DNA from: Crocodylus rhombifer
Taxonomy: Eukaryota > Chordata > Crocodylia > Crocodylidae
Length of the DNA stretch: 64,000 nucleotides
NCBI GenBank assembly: GCA_038503035.1
Contig: JAVSML010024317.1
Location: forward strand, 62,001 to 126,000
Direction of reading: 5' to 3'
Made by a program: the position numbers and the translations under genes. Under the pieces are notes generated by a model. The model was not told the DNA's origin and made no database searches. It saw nothing but the letters and a program-made list of their open reading frames with translations. Below are positions 59,398-64,000 of the stretch, in pieces; position 1 is the first letter of the stretch, and each line of letters opens with the position of its first letter.

Positions 59398-59730
59398 TTC
59401 GGGTACCTATATACGTGACAGACCTGTGTTCAGATGTGTGCGTTTAACTGAGTCTGCTGCGATTCTGCTGGAGCATGCTAACCAGTGCACTCCAGCAGCC
59501 TCTGCATCACGTGTATTCAGTGTCCCTGCATTTCAAAATGGCAGCGGGGGGACTTTAACTAAAACTTGTCGAACGAGTTTTAGTTAAAGTACCCCTGCCA
59601 CCATTTTGAAGTGCAGGATGCTGAATACCTGTGATGCTATGGGTGCTTTAGAGAGGCTTGAAGAGATGCTCTAATTCAAGTGCCCTGCCTCCCCCCATGG
59701 AGCATGTCTATAAATGCACTGAGTTACTAT
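59398..59730. mobile_element. MITE with long palindromic core
   Basis: The core 59513-59628 is an inverted repeat with arms of about 53 bp (59513-59566 and 59576-59628). The arms share TTTCAAAATGG and ACTTTAACTAAAACT and pair at nearly every position, with about a 9-base loop. Likely outer ends are GGGTACCTATATACGTGACA on the left and the reverse of AGCATGTCTATAAATGCAC on the right; these are less certain. Confidence 0.6.
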
Positions 59731-59800
59731 TTGAGGCCATGTTTGCCAGATGGTATTGCAAAGATCCAGTTAGATCCAGTCTTTTGAGTTTTGACCTAAA

Positions 59801-60177
59801 TAGTAGGGCTGTGTGAAATTTTGCCGGCTATTTTGATTTGACACTGTTTCAACTCATTTTTGAGCTTGAAACAGTGTAATCAAATCAAAACAAAGGGCTT
59901 TGAAACAGCCTCAAAACAAAACAAGGCTAGTCAAAATGTTTCAAAAGCTTCAAAATGTTTCAAGTTTCGAAGCAGTCAGCAGCGAAGTGGTGGGAGACGG
60001 GGGAGAACCAGGGCTGCGCTCCTGGAGCACAGCCCTGGGTCTCCCCCGTCTCCTGCCGCTGGGACGAAGCTGTGAGGCTGTTTTGACTCAAAATGAAATT
60101 CAAAACAAAACACTGCTCCGTCCAGACCTCGAAACTGAAGTTGAAATGGAACAGTGCCGTTTTGCACAGCCCTACTA
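59801..60177. mobile_element. Palindromic MITE with TAGGGCTGTG ends (377 bp)
   Basis: The ends are TAGTAGGGCTGTGTGAAA on the left and TTTTGCACAGCCCTACTA on the right, inverted copies. Flanking TA on each side fits a TA target. Inside are two further hairpins: 59829-59888 (arms TTTTGATTTGACACTGTTTC and inverse) and 59993-60052, whose roughly 30-bp GC-rich arms contain GGAGACGGGGGAGA and CCAGGGCTG. ORFs here are by-products of the palindromes. Confidence 0.8.
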
Positions 60178-62210
60178 AATGGTAGTTTTTATGCTAAAGA
60201 GAAAACTTATGCTCCAGTCTGGGTCAGTGATAACACTGCCCAAGCTTTTCTGGATCTTTTTTTCTAGGATCATCAGTTATTGAAAGGATAAACAGTTAAA
60301 AGGCCTTATTGGACAAGGGACTCCAAATGATAGACTTTGTAGACAACTGTTTCATGTCAGGTTAATTAACACTTTGAATGTAACAGTTTAGGTTTAAAAT
60401 AGAAGCTATAGAGAAACATGGATATTTCTCATATCATTAGCACTTCTAAGCTTAAGTGATCTGATTCATATGCATCATATTCATATTTATCATTGGTCCG
60501 CAATGCCCTTTCATTAAAAGATTGGTTGCATTCCATTGTGAAAAGATCATGTCATCTTACTCTCTGTTATTTCTCTGTTATACTGTGACTCTGACTGTTG
60601 GTTAAAGTAAGACCGTGAATACGTTGCATTACATTTTTAATTGTATAGTGTTGCCAGTTGTATTCCACAATGAAGTTGATTTGAAGTTTTGTTCTTAATG
60701 AGGCAGTTGAATCTTTCTCTATTTTATTCCCAAACAAGTCTCAGAGCAGCTTACAAAAGAGGACTTTTCTCAAAACTACACTTTTTGAGTATGAATGAAT
60801 TTTTGAAAATCCACTAGTAAATTTGTTAAATAGCTTGGGAGTTAAGTTACTTTAAAGTGAGTTCTATAAGAAATTTAGAACTTGGTGTCAAATTTGTCTT
60901 GCAAATGCTATTAATAGTAGAATAACTTGGATTCCTTAGATGTCTTAAAATTTGGGAACAAGATTTATTTAGAGATTTTTTTTTTTTTTGGATTATTGTT
61001 GAAGTCATTCATCACTGCAAGTTTTTACTTCATCACAGTCTAGTTCTGTAGAAGAACATTATTCCCTAAACTATGCTGTTTTTATGCAGACATTTCCATG
61101 AAGACTTATCCTCTTTAAAAATACCTAGTTGTCAATGGGACAGAAGCTATAGACGGCTTTCAAGTAGCCATTGTGAGGAAAAATAACATTTTTCCACTTC
61201 TTTCAATGGAGCTGACTATTCATGTATGGCTTCCAATAGCAGAAACCATTGCTGGCTTCAGTCTTGTTGGATAAGATGTAAAATGGTGGCAAACATTTTA
61301 GGTAGAGAGCAGTTGAGTTTCTTTAAACTATGGTCCTAATCCACAGTGTTCAAAACGTTAATGTGCCTGCTTTTGTAATGCATCTTTGTTTTAGCCTCAA
61401 GACTAAGTCTCAAAAAACAATAAGGATGTCCCCACCTTAACATAAACAGTTTTTCATGATCTCAGGCCAGGTGGGATAGGGTTCTCTCTCAGATGCTTAT
61501 GTACCATTTAGCTGTCTAATAAGTAGAATAGAACCTGACCTGAGCTGTGTCTAAACCCAGGAGTTTTAGAGTTAAGAATAATATTAAATACAAACACCAA
61601 AGGTATGCTCAGTTAGTTTTAGGTTGCATCATATTCTCTTTCATTTAATAACATCATCGGGGGAGGTTATAAGAACTGTAATCTCTTTAAAAATAAACCT
61701 AATCTAATCTTTAGCAATTAATACTAAACATGTTTGGTTATAAACGTACGATTATGAGTTGTCTACTAAATATATCCTTAACTGTAAATTTCCTATGTTT
61801 GTCCCATACTGAATATTCTGCTTATAATGTACCTGTAATACACTTGAAAACTACCTTTTGTCTGGTATGTATATGCAAGATACAGGCAAGGTCAAACAGA
61901 GGCTTGTTATCTCTCAGTGGTAGAAAGTTCAAGAATTAAAGTGAGTACATTCAGATACTTTGGGTGCTAAAATTATCCTCATTGTTGAAAACATTTTTAT
62001 TCCTGTTTCACCTGCTGCTGCCAAGTCAGCCATATAAGCACAGTAAGGCATGCCAGAAATAAATTAGAAAGGGAGGGTGATTAGTTGACAGTAGCTTTTC
62101 ACTGTTTGCAGGTTTTGTTAAAAACAGGGTTTAGCTGGTGTTATTTTATTGACAGTACATTGACAGGTTTGTATACATGTAGTTATATAACTGGTAAGCA
62201 GGGAGTCTTT
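60178..62210. other. Non-coding, no recognisable feature
   Basis: AT-rich; T13 run near 60979-60990. No exon seen. Confidence 0.5.
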
Positions 62211-62214
62211 GCTT

Positions 62215-62620
62215 TCACTCCTTTAGTGGGGGCTGGGCTGGGGCTGTGCTTGCAGTGGAGTAGGCTCAGCTACGTGGGCCGGGCAGTGGTGGAGCAGGAG
62301 GGGCTAGCTATGGGGGAGCTATACCCCCAAAAAACTGCCCTAGCACCTCCCCTGCTCAGGACACTAGGGCTCCCGGGAGGGAAGGCAGCAGAATGCAGTG
62401 CTCTGAGCAGAGGAAGGGCTTGGGGAGCTATAGCTACCCCAAAGTCTCCATGGCCCCGCCACAGCCACCCCTCCCAGCACCACTGCTGTTGCCCACTCCA
62501 TGCAGCTGAGCCTGCCCCCTCCAGAAAGAATTTGGCATAGTCCCTGGCCCTGAGTTTGCAGTGGGCAGCCCACCCTTACCTGACACATATCCAGGGGAGC
62601 TGGGTATGTGTAGCACAGCC
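62215..62620. repeat. GC-rich repeat island
   Basis: Composition and overlapping ORFs on both strands resemble the islands at 42.3, 46.9 and 26 kb. No terminus was identified. Confidence 0.35.
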
Positions 62621-63520
62621 TGTCAGATATGTAGCCCCTCCCCTCAACTCTCTTGCCACAACTTTGATGTTAAGCTGTCAAGAGAGGGGGTTCAGTGAAG
62701 ATCTTCTTGGGAGGGCTTACCAACACTGGCAGTACTCATGATTGTTCGGTGCGATGTTCCACAGGGCTCCGCCTCCCCTACACCCTGTCCACTCGCCAAC
62801 CGGATAGGTGATTGTGTGATGGTGGTTTCAGCCCCACGGGCTTGCCTGCAGCCTCCTTCAAGTGGGGGGACCCACGTCCGAGTGGGCTCAGTTGGCTCTT
62901 GTCCCTCCAACATTGATGCCCCAACCTTCTCTCTGTATCTCTTTGATTTGTTTTCTCTTTCTTTTTCTGTTTTCTTTAGAAGAAATATTCTCCTGGGGAG
63001 GAGAGAGGTGGAGCCGCCTCCTTTCCCCCATCCTCCTACAGGGGGCTCAAATGTTTCCCCTGCTCTTCCTCTTAACAGGGAGCTCAAATGCTTCCCCTGG
63101 TCTGTCTTCTGCAGGGAGCTGCAGTGCTTCCCCTGCTCTGCCTCCTACAGGGGGCCGAAGTGTTCCCCCTGCTCTGCCTCCGGCAGGGGGCTCAAAGATT
63201 TCCCCTGCCTTGTTCGTCAGTGCTGCTCCGGCTGTGCCGCTCTTCTTCCGTGCAGGAGCCTCAGCATGTCTGGTGTGCTGTCCACCTACTCTCTCTTTCT
63301 CTGGCTCCCCTTCCCCGCAGGGTCTGTCAGAGGTTTTAAACTCCCACAGGGAGAACAGCTGATTAAACAGCTGGGATAACGTTGGCTCACGTCCCGGTTC
63401 CTGCGCTGCTGGGCTGGCAGGAGGTGAGTTTTCCCCATGGGGGTTCTGTTTCAGGGTTTTGGGACCTCCGGAGCTCACCCCCGCCCCTTTGAAAGCCTGT
63501 GGGGGTGTGTTGCCACCACA
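62621..63520 (+). repeat. LTR-like segment carrying a minisatellite
   Basis: About 900 bp beginning TGTCAGATATGTAGCCCC and ending GTTGCCACCACA, with a CT-rich middle. TG...CA ends and a sharp change to AT-rich DNA at 63521 suggest a solitary LTR. I could not find a convincing target duplication. The 213-, 166- and 143-residue ORFs across it are driven by the 36-bp repeat and the base bias. Confidence 0.3.
63039..63217 (+). repeat. 36-bp minisatellite, 5 units
   Basis: Five units start with CAGGG at 63039, 63076, 63112, 63148 and 63184 (37, 36, 36, 36 and about 34 bp). The consensus holds GGGAGCTCAAATGCTTCCCC then TGCTCTGCCTCCTA. Because 36 is a multiple of three, all frames that lack a stop stay open across the array, which explains the long ORFs. 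Confidence 0.9.
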
Positions 63521-63870
63521 TATATATTATTATGTTTTACAAGATAAGAAAATTAAGCTCTTTACAAAATAGGAAAAATAGGTAACATAAGCGTACAGGT
63601 AATGTAAAAGGCTTAAGTAATGTCGATATAACTTTTACGTACCTAACATTACATTATTACGCGCTTTTGCAATGACTGTTTTAAGTGATGTTTAAATAAC
63701 AGAAAAATTATAAAATCCAGAGTAGGTCAAAGTGAAGCACTTTAAAGCTTTTGTACCAACAAGTACAAATTTTAGGGACCAACATGAGATGCTTATGACG
63801 TTCTAATTTCAACTATGTACAGGAGTTGCTGTTCTCCCAGGAGAAGCTATGAGTGTGTAGACATTTGTGA
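63521..63870. other. Non-coding, likely intron before the last exon candidate
   Basis: AT-rich sequence leading into a T-rich tract that ends at the acceptor at 63886-63887. Confidence 0.45.
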
Positions 63871-63887
63871 TTTTTTTTTTCTCCCAG

Positions 63888-63978
63888 AGCAAAAATGGCT
63901 GCTTTGAGAACAACCCGAGTGAAATGGCTTCTGGGAGAGTCTCTCTCTAGAAGCCAAATGTCTGTACAGGTACTTACT
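63888..63978 (+). CDS. Candidate coding exon with presequence-like N terminus
   Basis: The gene is not recognised. A strong polypyrimidine tract (63870-63885) ends CCCAG, then after seven bases comes ATG at 63895 with A at -3 and G at +4, a good start context. The frame reads MAALRTTRVKWLLGESL, then SRSQMSVQ, an R/L/S-rich peptide with one acidic residue, like a mitochondrial presequence. Two donors follow: CAG then GTACTT at 63970, and ACT then GTAAGT at 63979. The nine-base difference keeps phase 0, so both would be usable. An acceptor this close to the ATG implies a leader exon upstream. Splicing straight from the phase-0 exon at 2981 would read another frame, with a stop after 20 codons, so this is better seen as its own first coding exon. 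Confidence 0.45.
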
Positions 63979-64000
63979 GTAAGTGCAACTGAGAAGACCA

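Noticed and set aside
62738..63478. 213-, 166- and 143-residue ORFs
   Set aside because: Kept open by a 36-bp repeat whose length is a multiple of three; three mutually exclusive frames are open over the same bases.

Overview
This window reads as intronic or intergenic DNA from a vertebrate nucleus. It is AT-rich, has no operons or long gene-like ORFs, and is crowded with decayed transposons. CR1 LINEs dominate and sit beside hAT-type DNA transposons with 8-bp target duplications, MITEs sharing a 'TAGGGCTGTGC'-type terminus, a decayed non-LTR LINE and a Penelope-like element. That mix points to a sauropsid, most likely a crocodilian or turtle; this is inference from repeat content. One run of 10 N shows a draft assembly. 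No rRNA, tRNA, CRISPR or bacterial-type feature was seen.

Host-gene evidence is thin. At about 2.7-3.0 kb a TATA box, a short leader, a 48-codon open stretch and a strong splice donor together look like a first exon whose peptide resembles a mitochondrial presequence. At the far right end (63.89-63.98 kb) a strong splice acceptor lies just before an ATG opening another presequence-like peptide, which runs to a donor. A 51-bp open microexon candidate lies at 42.1 kb. I could not name the gene or genes, and whether these exons belong together is unproven.

Layout: 0-0.6 kb, CR1 endonuclease-domain fragment; 2.3-3.0 kb, candidate promoter and exon; 8.2 and 9.5 kb, a 112-bp duplicated segment; 12.7-15.4 kb, MITE and hAT cluster; 19.8-21.1 kb and 25.7-26.9 kb, two copies of one 1.25-kb non-autonomous hAT element; 28.1-28.7 kb and 32.0-32.3 kb, CR1 3' ends; 34.5-37.9 kb, a Penelope-like element broken by three later insertions including a well preserved CR1; 39.6-40.6 kb, a decayed LINE abutting a MITE and the assembly gap; 41-48 kb, hAT MITEs and GC-rich repeats; 54.5-55 kb, a tandem repeat and old CR1; 59.0-60.2 kb, two palindromic elements; 62.2-63.5 kb, GC-rich repeat with a 36-bp minisatellite. 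The longer ORFs in GC-rich stretches (about 14, 20, 26, 42, 47 and 63 kb) lie inside these repeats and are not credible genes.
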